Of a DNA stretch of 26,457 nt, positions 14,999-22,676 are shown piece by piece. How positions within the stretch are numbered: the stretch's first letter is position 1; the number at the start of each line of letters is the position of its first letter. The position numbers and the translations under genes are program-made. The notes beneath the pieces are model-generated. The model was not told where the DNA came from. It ran no database searches and saw only the letters and a program-made list of their open reading frames with translations. Origin of the DNA: CAZPBC01 sp964584775 (GTDB taxonomy: Bacteria > Chlamydiota > Chlamydiia > Chlamydiales > SLFE01); contig CAZPBC010000022.1 in the NCBI GenBank assembly GCA_964584775.1, positions 1 to 26,457 on the forward strand, written 5' to 3'.

Positions 14999-16345
14999 TC
15001 ATGAGCGCTCATCCATAGTAGCAGCCACTCTTCCCACAAGTCGCCTCAACGCAGCTGCCACCAAAGTGTCCTCGTCACCTTCATGTTCAAGACCTTCGAC
15101 AAAGGAGTCTAACGTACCTGTATGATCCGGTTCTGTAAAAGTCGACCTAGGCACAGGAAAATCTAGCTGGGTTTTCCTGCGCAGCTCTATCATTAAATCC
15201 TCTGTCAAACGCACATCGTCATAGCCTTCCATATACAATTCGCAAATCGCATTCATCGAGGCTTGATGGCCTTTCTTTGCTAGTCGCAGAAAGAGCTCAA
15301 CCGCTTTTTCATGATCCACTTCCAAAATGTACCGACCTTGAGCGACGATTCCCTCCAGCAAAAGCATCGCATACACGTATATACCCACATCCGTTCCCTT
15401 CTCATACTCACGCACTGCATAATCGAGGACGACTTTTGGATCCGCTTCGGTGACCAGTAAGTGCCAGGCAGCTCTAGATCCCCTGTCTGCGTATCCTTTG
15501 AGCTTGTGAAAGACTTCCTGAAGATAGGCATTCCTCACTTCTTTCCTGATGAGTTCGCGGCCTTTTTCATCATCAACTTCAGTCTCCTCAAACTCACCGA
15601 GCCGACTTCTTAAAAATGCATAGAGGGTAATGCGATCTTCTTTTAAAGCGTCGTCATAAAGAAACGAAAGACCGAGCTCTTTCGCCTTTGCCTTCACATG
15701 AGAGTCCCCCGTCTGGTGACAAAGCTGCTCAAAACCTTCTGAAGCTTTTTCGAAGAGGTCGATTGAAAGGCAATCCAACTCTTTTGCAGCGACCCCTTTA
15801 TCAATATACGCCCGCGCACGTTTCGAGTTGCAGCGTAGGGAGGCCCAAAAGTATGCAGGCGCGTAGCCCTCTTCAGCAAGAGAGCGGAGGGCCACCTCTG
15901 CTTCCTTCACAACAGCAGGATCCCAGTGCGCGATTCGCAGGCAGATCTCTTCCAAAATCTGCGCTTTACTCGGACTGTAAATTAGATATAGGCTGATTTC
16001 ACCAAAGAGTTCAAAAACCGTGGGAGCCATCAGGATACCTGCTGACAAGACTGAAAAACTCCATCCGCTGATGGCAGACAGTGCCACTATTGAGATGGAA
16101 ACCATAAGACCACTCACCACGGCCTTTGTCAATGTGTAAGTCCATAGGGACTCAGGAGCCACCCGATCCATCAAGAACTTTGTCCCTCTCAAAATAGCTA
16201 AACCAATCGATGCCACAAGAAGCACAGGTGCCTCGAAGGTGAGTCCTGCTGCGAAGACTCCAACCATCACCACATCCTTCCCATATGTATATAGGCTCGA
16301 CTGATGGAGGTCATGTATGGGACCCATTTGAGTAGCGAGTTTCAT
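14999..16345 (-). CDS. Membrane protein with C-terminal Sel1-like repeats
   Basis: A 448-residue protein of unknown function and the longer of two tandem paralogues. A PIHDLHQSSLY motif is followed by hydrophobic stretches at about 25-52 and 71-127, probably four membrane helices. Residues 128-448 form a helical soluble region with Sel1/TPR-like units; the clearest is EKAVELFLRLAKKGHQASMN, preceded by a paired helix around YVYAMLLLEGIV. Sel1 repeats mediate protein-protein contacts. The start ATG has a TAGGAGA ribosome-binding sequence 8-9 nt upstream. The second paralogue follows after 65 nt with no terminator between them, so both are probably on one transcript. Location in the inner or inclusion membrane cannot be decided from sequence. 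Confidence 0.82.
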   Translation of the reverse strand: MKLATQMGPIHDLHQSSLYTYGKDVVMVGVFAAGLTFEAPVLLVASIGLAILRGTKFLMDRVAPESLWTYTLTKAVVSGLMVSISIVALSAISGWSFSVLSAGILMAPTVFELFGEISLYLIYSPSKAQILEEICLRIAHWDPAVVKEAEVALRSLAEEGYAPAYFWASLRCNSKRARAYIDKGVAAKELDCLSIDLFEKASEGFEQLCHQTGDSHVKAKAKELGLSFLYDDALKEDRITLYAFLRSRLGEFEETEVDDEKGRELIRKEVRNAYLQEVFHKLKGYADRGSRAAWHLLVTEADPKVVLDYAVREYEKGTDVGIYVYAMLLLEGIVAQGRYILEVDHEKAVELFLRLAKKGHQASMNAICELYMEGYDDVRLTEDLMIELRRKTQLDFPVPRSTFTEPDHTGTLDSFVEGLEHEGDEDTLVAAALRRLVGRVAATMDERS

Positions 16346-16374
16346 CTCTATCTCCTAAGATTCTAAAAGAGCTA

Positions 16375-16402
16375 AAAGTACACTAGGGTGGATATTTCAC
16401 AA
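16375..16402 (-). promoter_or_regulatory. Candidate promoter for the tandem Sel1-like genes
   Basis: On the minus strand TTGTGA (16402-16397) and TACTTT (16380-16375) are spaced by 16 nt and lie upstream of the Sel1 gene start at 16345. The match to consensus is only moderate (TTGACA and TATAAT with two changes each). Confidence 0.3.
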
Positions 16403-16409
16403 AAGCGAA

Positions 16410-16423
16410 TGAGAGAGCTCTCA
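16410..16423. promoter_or_regulatory. Inverted repeat in the divergent Sel1/rsmI intergenic region
   Basis: TGAGAG-AG-CTCTCA is a perfect 6-bp inverted repeat with a 2-nt centre; the core GAGAGCTCTC is also a palindrome. It lies between the divergent starts at 16345 and 16456, next to the candidate promoters. A repressor or activator site is possible, but nothing proves it. Confidence 0.25.
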
Positions 16424-16455
16424 CAGATATTGCTACATACGTTATACTGACCTCC

Positions 16456-17274
16456 ATGCTGTACTTGATTTCAACTCCGATTGGAAATTTGGGAGACCTG
16501 ACCTACCGAGCTGTAGAGACATTACAAAAGCTATCTCTCGTCCTGGCTGAGGACACTCGTGTCAGCGAGCGGCTGCTCCGGCATTACGAGATCCGTGTTC
16601 CGATGAAAAGCTTCCACCAGTTTTCTGAAAAGAAAGAGGAGGAAGGGATCATTCAGCGACTGAAGCGCGGTGATGAGATTGGGCTCATCAGCGACGCTGG
16701 CACCCCTCTTGTGTCTGACCCTGGGCATCGTCTTGTTCGGCGCTGCCGAGAAGAGGGAATTCCCGTCACAGCCCTACCTGGCCCTTCGAGTGTGATCCAG
16801 GCGTTGGTCCTTTCGGGGTTGAGCCCTGAACGGTTCCAGTTCGTGGGCTTCCTTCCCCGCACGAAAGAGGCTTTTCTGAAAGAAATTTTAGGAATGCTAG
16901 ACTACCCTGGAACTTCGATCTGCTTTGAGTCGCCTGAGCGGGTGATGAAAGCGGTTGAAGCGCTCGCAAAACTGGCTCCAGAAAGGGAAATCACCCTTGC
17001 CCGTGAACTGACTAAAAAGTTTGAAGAAGTCCTGACGATGCCTTCAAAAGAGCTTTTAGATCAGTTAGTTAAGACCCCTCCTCGCGGAGAGATTGTGCTC
17101 CTCATTTCTGGCTCAGAAACCCCCGATTGGAGCCAGCTCTCCCCCCAAGAGCATGTAGCGATGCTCAGTGAAGAGTTCTCCCTGAAAGAGGGCGATGCGA
17201 TCAAGTTGGCCGCCTATCTTCGCCATACGCCTAAGCGCCTCCTCTACCGCGACCTCAAAATAAATCTAGACTAA
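16456..17274 (+). CDS. rsmI: 16S rRNA (cytidine-1402-2'-O)-methyltransferase RsmI
   Basis: RsmI uses SAM to 2'-O-methylate C1402 in the decoding centre of 16S rRNA. The 272-residue protein has the tetrapyrrole-methylase fold signatures in order: LYLISTPIGNLGDLTYRAVETL at the N-terminus, LAEDTRVSERLLRHY, the GLISDAGTPLVSDPGHRLVR glycine-rich loop at about 75-94, and VTALPGPSSVIQALVLSGL. FESPERV, ARELTKKFEE and PRGEIVLLI follow. Length is near that of E. coli RsmI (286), with a slightly short C-terminus. A TATACT-like -10 box lies just upstream (16443-16448), but neither a -35 box nor a Shine-Dalgarno sequence is convincing. It is divergent from the Sel1 pair. Confidence 0.95.
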   Translation: MLYLISTPIGNLGDLTYRAVETLQKLSLVLAEDTRVSERLLRHYEIRVPMKSFHQFSEKKEEEGIIQRLKRGDEIGLISDAGTPLVSDPGHRLVRRCREEGIPVTALPGPSSVIQALVLSGLSPERFQFVGFLPRTKEAFLKEILGMLDYPGTSICFESPERVMKAVEALAKLAPEREITLARELTKKFEEVLTMPSKELLDQLVKTPPRGEIVLLISGSETPDWSQLSPQEHVAMLSEEFSLKEGDAIKLAAYLRHTPKRLLYRDLKINLD

Positions 17275-17281
17275 AATCGCA

Positions 17282-17313
17282 CCTAACTCCCATATTTAGG
17301 GAAATTTTTATTT
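17282..17313 (+). terminator. Possible weak terminator after rsmI
   Basis: CCTAA (17282-17286) and TTAGG (17296-17300) can pair around a 9-nt loop and are followed by a T-rich run. The stem is only 5 bp and AT-containing, so it is a weak candidate. Confidence 0.3.
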
Positions 17314-17344
17314 ACCCACGATTGTTTACCTAGGGAGGAGACCC

Positions 17345-18607
17345 ATGACGACTGGCATATTACGCCGATTCCATAAATCTTTAATCCTTGTCACACTGCT
17401 GATGTTGCCTGTGGTGCCTGCAAGTGCATTCCTTGCAAGTATGAAGCACACTGGGATGGCAGGCTCTGGGGTTGCTTACCCCCAAGATGCAGAGTCTGGC
17501 GCCTATAACCCGGCTCTTATTTCACTGGTCGGTGATCGCATGGATGTCGGTCTCTCCCCGATCTATACAAGAGGTTACACAGAGATCCAAGGGAGCCCAA
17601 ACCCCGCATTGAACCAGACTTATGACGCTTACACGAAGCACTGGGTCTTCAACCCTCACTTTGGGATCACAAAGTCTTTCTGTAATTGCAAGCTTCCCAT
17701 CACCTTCGGCTTTGTCGTCTATAACAACGCCGATATCGCATACACAAAGTATAGTGAAGTCCTTCCTCTTCTCGGAACAAGCCCTGTTAGATTGAGCTAT
17801 ATCCAAGAGAACTTCTCTCCGATGATTGCGATCCGCCTTAACAAGTGCCATTCGATCGGAATCGCCTTCAATACGATCGTTCAACGACTCAAAGTGAACG
17901 GATTAGAGAACTTTGATAGCCCCATGTTCTCAAGTGTTCCTGGAAAAGTGACCAACAACGGTGCTGACATCGAAACCGGCCATGGCCTGACCTTTGGTTG
18001 GACAGGGAAAATTCTTCCTGGTGTCCGTTTAGGGGTGAGCTACTCCCCAAAAACTAAAATCCTTCCATTTAGAAAGTACCAAGGATTCATTGCTCAGAAA
18101 GGACACATCAATGCTCCTACCCGCTGGTGGGGAGGTGCTGCAATCCGCTGGACCGAGAAACTCGTGACCACGACGGATGTGATCTGGGAAGGCTGGAATG
18201 CCATCCGCTCTCTCCACAACCCCCTCAATGTCCTTGGCTCAAAGCTAGGAGATGATAATGGATCTGGCTTTGGCTGGCGCGACCGTACCTACTACCGTTT
18301 TGGAGTCGAGTACCGAGCGACACCTTGCTTAGAGGTCCGCATGGGCTTCCGTCATGCAAGAACCACCATCTCTCCTGAAGCCACTGCGGTGAACCTCCTC
18401 GTCAACGAGTGTATTGAGGACTTCATCACCTCAGGCTTCACCTACCGCTTTAAGCCTAACATGGAGCTAAACTTCTTCTATGCTCACGGCTTAAAACACA
18501 CCGTTCGCGGTGAAAATTCAATCCCAGTGATTCCCTTCGGTGGAGGTGAGGTTAACCTGACCCAAGGGCGTGACGCTTTTGGCTTTGGCCTCGGCTACTG
18601 CTACTAA
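17345..18607 (+). CDS. Outer-membrane beta-barrel protein, FadL/OmpP1 type
   Basis: A 420-residue exported protein. A signal peptide with a basic start and hydrophobic core ends in PASA|F (cleavage after about residue 28). The mature N-terminus carries GMAGSGVAYPQDAESGAYNPA; the NPA motif (55-57) and the glycine-rich run before it are typical of the FadL/OmpP1/TodX family. The rest alternates in the way of beta strands, and the chain ends in an aromatic residue (GFGLGYCY), as barrel substrates of BamA do. FadL-type porins pass hydrophobic compounds such as fatty acids; the substrate here is unknown. Several cysteines are present, in keeping with the disulphide-linked chlamydial outer envelope. 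The ribosome-binding sequence AGGGAGGAG is very strong, which suggests high expression. Confidence 0.88.
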   Translation: MTTGILRRFHKSLILVTLLMLPVVPASAFLASMKHTGMAGSGVAYPQDAESGAYNPALISLVGDRMDVGLSPIYTRGYTEIQGSPNPALNQTYDAYTKHWVFNPHFGITKSFCNCKLPITFGFVVYNNADIAYTKYSEVLPLLGTSPVRLSYIQENFSPMIAIRLNKCHSIGIAFNTIVQRLKVNGLENFDSPMFSSVPGKVTNNGADIETGHGLTFGWTGKILPGVRLGVSYSPKTKILPFRKYQGFIAQKGHINAPTRWWGGAAIRWTEKLVTTTDVIWEGWNAIRSLHNPLNVLGSKLGDDNGSGFGWRDRTYYRFGVEYRATPCLEVRMGFRHARTTISPEATAVNLLVNECIEDFITSGFTYRFKPNMELNFFYAHGLKHTVRGENSIPVIPFGGGEVNLTQGRDAFGFGLGYCY

Positions 18608-18638
18608 TTTTCACCTATCGACAAACCTTTTTTTCAAG

Positions 18639-18671
18639 CGCGCTTTTCATTGTTTCCTAATGGAAAGCGCG
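18639..18671 (+). terminator. Strong hairpin after the outer-membrane protein gene
   Basis: CGCGCTTTTCATT (18639-18651) pairs with AATGGAAAGCGCG (18659-18671) over 13 positions with one G-T pair and a 7-nt loop. It begins about 30 nt after the stop codon. The following sequence, TTATCAT, is not a full T-tract, so it may act as a terminator, an mRNA-stabilising hairpin, or both. Confidence 0.6.
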
Positions 18672-18713
18672 TTATCATATGCCACGAAAATCCCCCCAAA
18701 ATGAGGTAACCTC

Positions 18714-18941
18714 GTGGAAGATCGTCAAGAGCCCCCTAAAGACATCACAGCACTTGTTAAGCCCTACACATTCGTCCTTCAAGAGGGTGAAGAGATCCGT
18801 GACGACTACCTCGACTATTCACTCAGGCTGCTCATCGGCCGTCCAGAGGTGCTTCGCACGACCTCAAATTCCGTTGAAGTCCCCAAAAAGCACTTCGCAA
18901 AGGTCACTCACGAGCCTCTTTCACAAGAAGCTTCCACTTAA
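18714..18941 (+). CDS. Small conserved-looking protein of unknown function
   Basis: A 75-residue product beginning MEDRQEPPKDITALVKPYTF (GTG start). It is polar and mostly acidic in the first half, has no membrane segment or signal peptide, and has a helix-rich centre (IRDDYLDYSLRLLIGRPEVL). I do not recognise the family. GAGGT lies 6 nt before the GTG as a ribosome-binding sequence. The overlapping frame starting at 18679 is rich in Ser, Lys and Pro and looks like a shadow. The GTG codon and the GAGG sequence can both be drawn into small hairpins (CCACGA/TCGTGG and GAGG/CCTC). The gene sits alone between the barrel gene hairpin and the nadC promoter. Confidence 0.6.
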   Translation: MEDRQEPPKDITALVKPYTFVLQEGEEIRDDYLDYSLRLLIGRPEVLRTTSNSVEVPKKHFAKVTHEPLSQEAST

Positions 18942-18997
18942 ACCCTCCCCCTAGCGCAGGTATTTCATGAAAACCTTGCGGAAATGGGACAAAATGA

Positions 18998-19027
18998 TCG
19001 ACACATTAGGCGCTGCTTCAGTATAAT
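18998..19027 (+). promoter_or_regulatory. Promoter of the nadC-groEL unit
   Basis: TCGACA (18998-19003) and a perfect TATAAT (19022-19027) are 18 nt apart, matching the housekeeping consensus at 11 of 12 positions. The expected start is near 19034, giving a short leader to the TTG start of nadC at 19052. No CIRCE inverted repeat (the HrcA operator) is seen. Confidence 0.65.
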
Positions 19028-19051
19028 TTTACCTCACTGGAGAGCATTATT

Positions 19052-19933
19052 TTGACAAATAAGACAGAAAAAACCCCCCTTTCTCAAGAAGAAATCCAAT
19101 CGCTAATTCAGGTCGTCCTACAAGAAGATTTAGGCTCAGCAGGTGATATCACTGCACGCGCCCTGATCAGTGAAGATGAAATAGCCATCATGACACTCGT
19201 TCTCAAAGAGCGTGCGACGATCGCTGGTCTTCCTCTTCTTGAGCCTCTGTTTCAAATCATTGACCCGCGTACAAAAGTCACACTGAATGCCGTTGAGGGA
19301 GGCAAATACCTTCCAGGAACCGCCCTTGCAAAGCTAGAAGGCCCCGCTCGTGCGCTCTTTTCAGGAGAACGCGCTGCACTCAACCTTATCCAGCACGCCT
19401 CTAGTGTCGCGACGCAGACCGCACGTTTTGTGAAGATGCTCAATGGCCTCAACTGCTTCCTTCTCGATACGAGAAAAACCCTACCGGGCTTACGCTCCTT
19501 CGAGCAGTATGCCTTCGAACTAGCCGGTGGGTACCGTCACAGACGAAGCCTCCATGACAGCTTTGTCATCAAGCGGAACCACCTGAATTTTTTCAGCAAA
19601 ACATCGAAGACCCCTTACAAAGAAGCAGTCCAAAAGGCGCGTGAGTTCCTTCCTGAAGTGCCGATTGAGATCGAGGTCTCCTCACTCACTCAAGCTGAAC
19701 TCGCAGCTGAAACGGAGTGCGACTCCATCATGCTCTACCACCTCTCTCCCCGCGAATGCCGCACCGCTGTGAAGCGCATCCGCCCCACAGGAAAGAAAAT
19801 CTACTACGAAGGAGGAAACGAGGTCGTGATGGAAACCATCCGCGCGTTTGCTGAAAGCGGTGTCGATGGCATCGCCACGAGCAGCCCCTACTTTGCAAGT
19901 CCCCTCGATATCAGACTCAGACTTAAACCTTAG
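19052..19933 (+). CDS. nadC: Nicotinate-nucleotide pyrophosphorylase (quinolinate phosphoribosyltransferase)
   Basis: NadC converts quinolinate and PRPP to nicotinate mononucleotide, entering NAD synthesis. The 293 residues show the family blocks: LQEDLGSAGDITARALI, GERAALNLIQHASSVAT at 105-121, LDTRKTLPGLRSFEQYA at 138-154, GGYRHRRSLHDSFVIKRNH at 159-177 (family GGxxxHRxxLxD), IEIEV, and the C-terminal YYEGG and GVDGIATSS strands. The start is TTG with GGAGAG at good spacing; no in-frame ATG lies nearby. No nadA or nadB is in the window, so the source of quinolinate is open. groEL follows after 10 nt and is probably co-transcribed. The promoter upstream is nearly consensus. Confidence 0.93.
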   Translation: MTNKTEKTPLSQEEIQSLIQVVLQEDLGSAGDITARALISEDEIAIMTLVLKERATIAGLPLLEPLFQIIDPRTKVTLNAVEGGKYLPGTALAKLEGPARALFSGERAALNLIQHASSVATQTARFVKMLNGLNCFLLDTRKTLPGLRSFEQYAFELAGGYRHRRSLHDSFVIKRNHLNFFSKTSKTPYKEAVQKAREFLPEVPIEIEVSSLTQAELAAETECDSIMLYHLSPRECRTAVKRIRPTGKKIYYEGGNEVVMETIRAFAESGVDGIATSSPYFASPLDIRLRLKP

Positions 19934-19943
19934 GAGAATGAAC

Positions 19944-21530
19944 ATGGCCACCACGCCGAAAGAAATCGTTTTTGAAGAAGAAGCACGCGAAAAGCTATTC
20001 AAAGGAATTAAAGAGGTTGCCGACGTCGTCGCCTTCACTCTAGGCCCTCGAGGACGCAATGTCGGAATGGAGAAGAGCTGGGGAGCTCCTACCATTACGA
20101 ACGACGGTGCGAGTATCGCCCAAGACGTCGAGTTCGAAGGGTTTGATAACCTAGGCGTCTCCATCACTAAAGAGGTCGTTCAAAAAATCAAAGAAAAAGC
20201 CGGCGATGGAACAACCACAGGAACCCTCCTTCTTCGCTCTCTTGTGGAACAAGGGATCAAATACATCGCGTCTGGCGCAAGCCCTATCCTTCTCAAACGC
20301 GGAATGGAAAAAGCGATCAATGCTGTGATGAAAGAGATCGATACCATGGCCAAACCGATTAAAGAGAAAAGCGAAATTGAAAGTATCGCCACCGTTTCTG
20401 CTTCGGGAAGCCAAGAAATTGGAAAGCTGATTGCTGATGCGATGGAAAAGGTCGGCACCGGCGGCGTCATCACGATCGAAGAGGCAAAAACGCTCGACAC
20501 CACCATCGAAGTGGTTGAAGGAATGCAATTTGATCGTGGCTACATCAGCCCCTACTTCTGCAACAACGCAGAGAAGATGATTGCAGAAATCAGCAACGTG
20601 CAAATCCTCCTCATCGATAAAAAACTCAACAACATCCACGAACTCCTTCCCCTTCTTCAAGCGGCTGCTGCAGCCAACCAAGAGCTCCTGATCATCGCAG
20701 AAGACATCGAAGGTGACGTTCTTTCCACTCTCGTTGTGAACCGTCTCCGTGGCACACTCCGCGTCGCTGCTGTGAAAGCTCCAGGTTTTGGAGACAGCCG
20801 TAAAGCGATGATGGAAGATATCGCCATCATGACAGGAGGAACCGTCATCTCTGACGAGACCGGTTTCAACCTCGCTGAGGCGACTCCAGACCTCTTTGGA
20901 CACGCCGACAAAGTGACCTTAACAAAAGATAGCACCACCCTGATTGCTGCTGGTCACGAAGAGGCAGTTCAAGAGCGCGTGAAGCAAATTGAAAACGAGA
21001 TGAAAAACACCGACAATAGCTACGAGGCCGAAAAACTCGAAGAGCGCAAAGCAAAGCTTTCTGGCGGCGTTGCAGTCATCCATGTCGGAGCAGCCACCGA
21101 ACCAGAAATGAAGCAGAAAAAACAGGTGACCGAAGACAGCCTCAACTCAACCAAAGCTGCCCTCGAAGAGGGGGTGGTTCCTGGTGGAGGGTGCGCCCTT
21201 CTCCGCGCCATCTCTTGTCTTGACTCTCTTCAACTGGAAGGGGACGAAGAACTCGGCTGCGATATCGTGCGACGCGCTCTGAAGGCTCCAGCGAAACAGA
21301 TTGTCAACAACGCCGGCTACGACGGGTCGGTCGTCATTGCCGAGCTCAAGAGCGAAAAAGCAACGATGGGATTCAACGCACTCACTGGAAAAAAGGAAGA
21401 TCTGCTTAAAGCAGGGATCATCGACCCAGCTAAGGTCGTTAAGTCCGCTTTAGAAGCCGCCTCTTCGGCAGCAGGAATCGTCCTTCTTTCTGAAGCGCTT
21501 GTCATCGATGCAAAAGAAGACGAATCATAA
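19944..21530 (+). CDS. groEL: GroEL (Hsp60) paralogue without groES
   Basis: A 528-residue chaperonin subunit. ATP-site elements are kept: TLGPRG at 32-37, NDG at 53-55 (family KDG), GDGTTT at 87-92 and TEDSL near the second catalytic Asp. VVEGMQFDRGYISPYF, LLIIAEDIEGDVLSTLVVN and VKAPGFGDSRKAMMEDIA are also intact. Differences from the canonical protein include a one-residue deletion in the segment after the ATP loop (EFEGFDNLG for ELEDKFENMG) and a C-terminus ending KEDES with no GGM tail. Chlamydiae carry several groEL copies; only groEL1 pairs with groES. Nearness to murF matches CT755 (groEL3). The true start is ATG 19944 (TAGGAGA upstream); an open frame extends back into nadC and is a shadow. 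With no CIRCE box, it is probably not under classic heat-shock control. Confidence 0.93.
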   Translation: MATTPKEIVFEEEAREKLFKGIKEVADVVAFTLGPRGRNVGMEKSWGAPTITNDGASIAQDVEFEGFDNLGVSITKEVVQKIKEKAGDGTTTGTLLLRSLVEQGIKYIASGASPILLKRGMEKAINAVMKEIDTMAKPIKEKSEIESIATVSASGSQEIGKLIADAMEKVGTGGVITIEEAKTLDTTIEVVEGMQFDRGYISPYFCNNAEKMIAEISNVQILLIDKKLNNIHELLPLLQAAAAANQELLIIAEDIEGDVLSTLVVNRLRGTLRVAAVKAPGFGDSRKAMMEDIAIMTGGTVISDETGFNLAEATPDLFGHADKVTLTKDSTTLIAAGHEEAVQERVKQIENEMKNTDNSYEAEKLEERKAKLSGGVAVIHVGAATEPEMKQKKQVTEDSLNSTKAALEEGVVPGGGCALLRAISCLDSLQLEGDEELGCDIVRRALKAPAKQIVNNAGYDGSVVIAELKSEKATMGFNALTGKKEDLLKAGIIDPAKVVKSALEAASSAAGIVLLSEALVIDAKEDES

Positions 21531-21543
21531 ACCTACACAACAC

Positions 21544-21572
21544 AAGCCCGGGAAATTCCCGGGCTTTTTTTT
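21544..21572 (+). terminator. Strong intrinsic terminator after groEL
   Basis: AAGCCCGGG and CCCGGGCTT form a perfect 9-bp GC-rich stem around AAATT, followed by eight T residues. It begins about 14 nt past the groEL stop. The T-run ends directly at the ATG of the next gene. Confidence 0.92.
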
Positions 21573-22676
21573 ATGAGCCGGAATCTATACACCTACCTCC
21601 TCCCTTTTCTTTTCATTGCTAGCTGGTGGTCTCTTGCTTTCTACACCCACAACTCCAAAGACTCTGAGCACACGATCACCTACTTCCACCCTAAAAAAAC
21701 GCTCCACTCCTCTCACTTCTCACCTCTCAATAAAGAAGAGCTCCGTGACGCTCTTACAGGGAACTGGGATCTCGTTGCGAAACTGATCCACGAATGGGAT
21801 ATCGACGCAGAACTTCTTGAGGAGAGAGGTGAGACAATGAAACGCCTGAATCGAAGAGAGATTCGGGAAATTTATAAACTCCTTCGACTTTCAAAAGAGG
21901 CGAGAGAAAAAACCTTCTGCTTTTTCCCACACACCTACTTTAGCGCGAGCCTTCTCCTTGCACTGGTAGACCCACAGTGGATCACCTCGCTGCCTCAAGG
22001 ATTTCGCGAAGAGCTAGAGATTTACCCAAGCTCCTTCACCAACCGTGTAGAACACGACGTGGATCCCTTCCACCTCGAGTATGCAATGGGCGAAGAGAAG
22101 ACACTTGCTTTTGTAGCCCCTTTCTCTCACCCGACGACTCTCACCACACTCGAAAAAAGAGGAGCCCACCTCCTCTCCTTTCCCACCCCTATCACCCTAG
22201 ATGAACTGGAAGAGGAGATCCAACAGGTTGGACGCTACACCGACGAAGAAGAGAGAGCGAAGCTGCTCTGCTATTTTATCCGGGCTGCCCGCTACAATCT
22301 AGAGAACCGATTAAAAATCGACCCTCTGCAACCCGGAACGACCTGTTACCTTAACGCCCGCACCGTCCTCTCTCTTCCTGGCGAAGAGACCCTTGTCGGA
22401 GACTTTCTCAAACTCCTTCACCTCGACCACACCGTTGCAAAAAACTCGATCTCCGACACCCCTATCGAACTTGAAGAGATTCTCCAAAAGCAACCAGAGC
22501 GGGTGATCCTTTCTGTCCGTGGGGCCCCTCTTTTAAGTAAGGAGTCGATCGAGGCCTTTGCAGAGAGAAATGTTGACCTCTACCTCATCGACCGAGAGCT
22601 ACAGCAAACCGTTTCTCAATTCTCACTACTCGCTCTCTTCGATCTCTGTTCTATTGCACTTGAGACAGGTTCATGA
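21573..22676 (+). CDS. ABC importer substrate-binding protein (FecB/BtuF class)
   Basis: A 367-residue exported protein. A hydrophobic N-terminal segment (about 4-24) serves as a signal or anchor; no lipobox is seen. The middle and C-terminal parts match the helical-backbone metal/cobalamin-binding fold (PF01497 type). The segment LEKRGAHLLSFPTPITLDELEEEIQQVGRYTDEEERAKLL corresponds to the first lobe and connecting helix; GTTCYLNARTVLSLPGEETLVGDFLKLLHLD and ILQKQPERVILSVRGAP correspond to the second. Partners in the operon are an iron/B12-type permease and ATPase, which support uptake of an iron chelate, haem or cobalamin. The start ATG touches the groEL terminator T-run and has no ribosome-binding sequence; the next in-frame Met is about 90 residues later. 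The stop overlaps the permease ATG (ATGA). Confidence 0.78.
   Translation: MSRNLYTYLLPFLFIASWWSLAFYTHNSKDSEHTITYFHPKKTLHSSHFSPLNKEELRDALTGNWDLVAKLIHEWDIDAELLEERGETMKRLNRREIREIYKLLRLSKEAREKTFCFFPHTYFSASLLLALVDPQWITSLPQGFREELEIYPSSFTNRVEHDVDPFHLEYAMGEEKTLAFVAPFSHPTTLTTLEKRGAHLLSFPTPITLDELEEEIQQVGRYTDEEERAKLLCYFIRAARYNLENRLKIDPLQPGTTCYLNARTVLSLPGEETLVGDFLKLLHLDHTVAKNSISDTPIELEEILQKQPERVILSVRGAPLLSKESIEAFAERNVDLYLIDRELQQTVSQFSLLALFDLCSIALETGS

Noticed and set aside
18679..18954. 91-codon frame overlapping the small gene at 18714
   Set aside because: Ser/Lys/Pro-rich composition typical of an alternate frame, and no ribosome-binding site; the 75-residue frame is more protein-like.
18942..19051. 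CIRCE heat-shock operator upstream of nadC-groEL
   Set aside because: The TTAGCACTC-N9-GAGTGCTAA inverted repeat is absent; only a housekeeping-type promoter is seen.
19848..19943. N-terminal extension of GroEL
   Set aside because: It lies in the 3' end of nadC; ATG 19944 has a good ribosome-binding sequence and matches the family start.
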